DNA of 7,095 bases. It comes from CAZMLC01 sp964567125 (GTDB lineage Bacteria > Verrucomicrobiota > Kiritimatiellia > RFP12 > UBA1067). The DNA is taken from assembly GCA_964567125.1 (NCBI GenBank), contig CAZMLC010000108.1:1-7095 (forward strand). Direction: 5' to 3'. Each line of letters opens with the position of its first letter. Position 1 is the first letter of the stretch. Made by a program: the position numbers and the translations under genes. Below are positions 6,643 through 7,095 of this stretch, piece by piece. Under the pieces are notes generated by a model, which worked only from the letters and a program-made list of their open reading frames with translations, ran no database searches and was not told the origin of the DNA.

Positions 6643-7095
6643 TTAGGCAATAACCTTGACCATTTCGAGAACCTTGTTGGAATAACCCCACTCGTTGTCG
6701 TACCAACTGACGATCTTAGCGAAGGTGGAATCCAGCATGATGCCTGCTTCGGCGTCGAACACCGAGGTCTTGGCTTCGCCGCGGAAATCGGTCGAGACGA
6801 CCTTGTCTTCCGTGTAACCGAGGATCCCCTTCAGTTCGCCTTCGGAAGCGGCCTTCATGGCTGCCTTGATTTCTTCGTAGCTCGTTTCCTTCGCGAGCAC
6901 GACGGTCAGATCAACCACGGAGACATCCGAGGTCGGGACGCGGAACGCCATGCCGGTGAGCTTCTTGTTCAGCTCAGGGATGACTTTGCCGACGGCCTTT
7001 GCAGCGCCCGTGCTGGAGGGGATGATGTTCTCGAGGATGCCACGGCCACCGCGCCAATCCTTCTTGGAAGGACCGTCGACGGTCTTCTGCGTCGC
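6643..7095 (-). CDS. gap: Glyceraldehyde-3-phosphate dehydrogenase, type I, C-terminal part (5' end off the right edge)
   Basis: The frame runs from the right edge to a TAA at 6645-6643, giving the last 150 residues of a glycolytic enzyme that oxidises glyceraldehyde 3-phosphate to 1,3-bisphosphoglycerate with NAD and phosphate. The ATG at 6951 is internal: the 48 codons before it encode TQKTVDGPS, DWRGGRG and IIPSSTGAAKAVGKVIPEL, all conserved catalytic-domain motifs of type I enzymes. Further on are GMAFRVPT, VSVVDLT, LGYTED, VVSTDF and the C-terminal SWYDNEWGYS. The catalytic cysteine and NAD-binding domain lie outside the window. Similarity to the GapA of enterobacteria is high by eye. 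The gene ends in its own terminator, so it is probably transcribed separately from the beta-helix cluster downstream. Confidence 0.97.
   Translation of the reverse strand, partial: ATQKTVDGPSKKDWRGGRGILENIIPSSTGAAKAVGKVIPELNKKLTGMAFRVPTSDVSVVDLTVVLAKETSYEEIKAAMKAASEGELKGILGYTEDKVVSTDFRGEAKTSVFDAEAGIMLDSTFAKIVSWYDNEWGYSNKVLEMVKVIA

Noticed and set aside
4772..6646. A 624-codon open frame on the plus strand, opposite the beta-helix gene
   Set aside because: Its composition is that of an antisense shadow of a GC-rich gene, it shows no recognisable domain, and it runs through the promoter and most of the terminator region. The minus-strand frame has a signal peptide and clear family motifs.
6527..6706. 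N-terminal extension of the beta-helix protein up to an ATG at 6706
   Set aside because: It would overlap the end of gap and cross its terminator, is Arg-rich and unlike the family, and would bury a good signal peptide.

Overview
The window (7,095 bases, GC-rich, with one assembly gap of 100 Ns) looks like a carbohydrate-degradation locus from a free-living or gut-associated bacterium. The pairing of a large GH71/GH42-like glycoside hydrolase with a secreted right-handed beta-helix protein suggests the Planctomycetota-Verrucomicrobiota group (Verrucomicrobiota, Lentisphaerota or Kiritimatiellota). That placement is inferred from gene content only; no rRNA or other phylogenetic marker is present apart from a partial glyceraldehyde-3-phosphate dehydrogenase gene.

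Layout. Positions 1-3065 (+) hold the 3' part of a very large gene whose start lies off the left edge. It encodes the end of a GH71-type catalytic region, then a carbohydrate-binding-like insertion, then a GH42-like (clan A) beta-galactosidase-type barrel with its C-terminal domains. The N run at 2630-2729 interrupts it. This gene converges with a minus-strand cluster, leaving one base between the two stop codons. The cluster, in transcription order, is a secreted GH141-like beta-helix protein (6526-4463), a D-2-hydroxyacid dehydrogenase (4466-3504, start overlapping the previous stop as ATGA) and a YpeA-like GNAT acetyltransferase (3483-3067, 20 bases after the dehydrogenase). Upstream of the cluster, also on the minus strand, is the 3' end of a GapA-type glyceraldehyde-3-phosphate dehydrogenase gene that runs off the right edge and ends in a strong intrinsic terminator.

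Regulation. The 116-base space between gap and the beta-helix gene contains the gap terminator (stem of 10 GC-rich pairs, UCCG loop, U-tract), a 22-bp inverted repeat, and a sigma70-like promoter whose -10 box ends six bases before the ATG. The beta-helix mRNA may therefore be leaderless, in agreement with its lack of a Shine-Dalgarno sequence. The next two genes both have AGGA eight bases before their ATG.

How the genes may work together. The two large proteins probably act on polysaccharide: alpha-1,3-glucan-like and beta-galactoside-like linkages are suggested by family, but neither substrate can be read from the sequence. The dehydrogenase and acetyltransferase are cytosolic and their link to glycan use is unproven. 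No tRNA, rRNA, CRISPR array, insertion sequence or phage gene was seen. The closest thing to something new is the GH71-GH42-like fusion protein and the compact leaderless promoter region.
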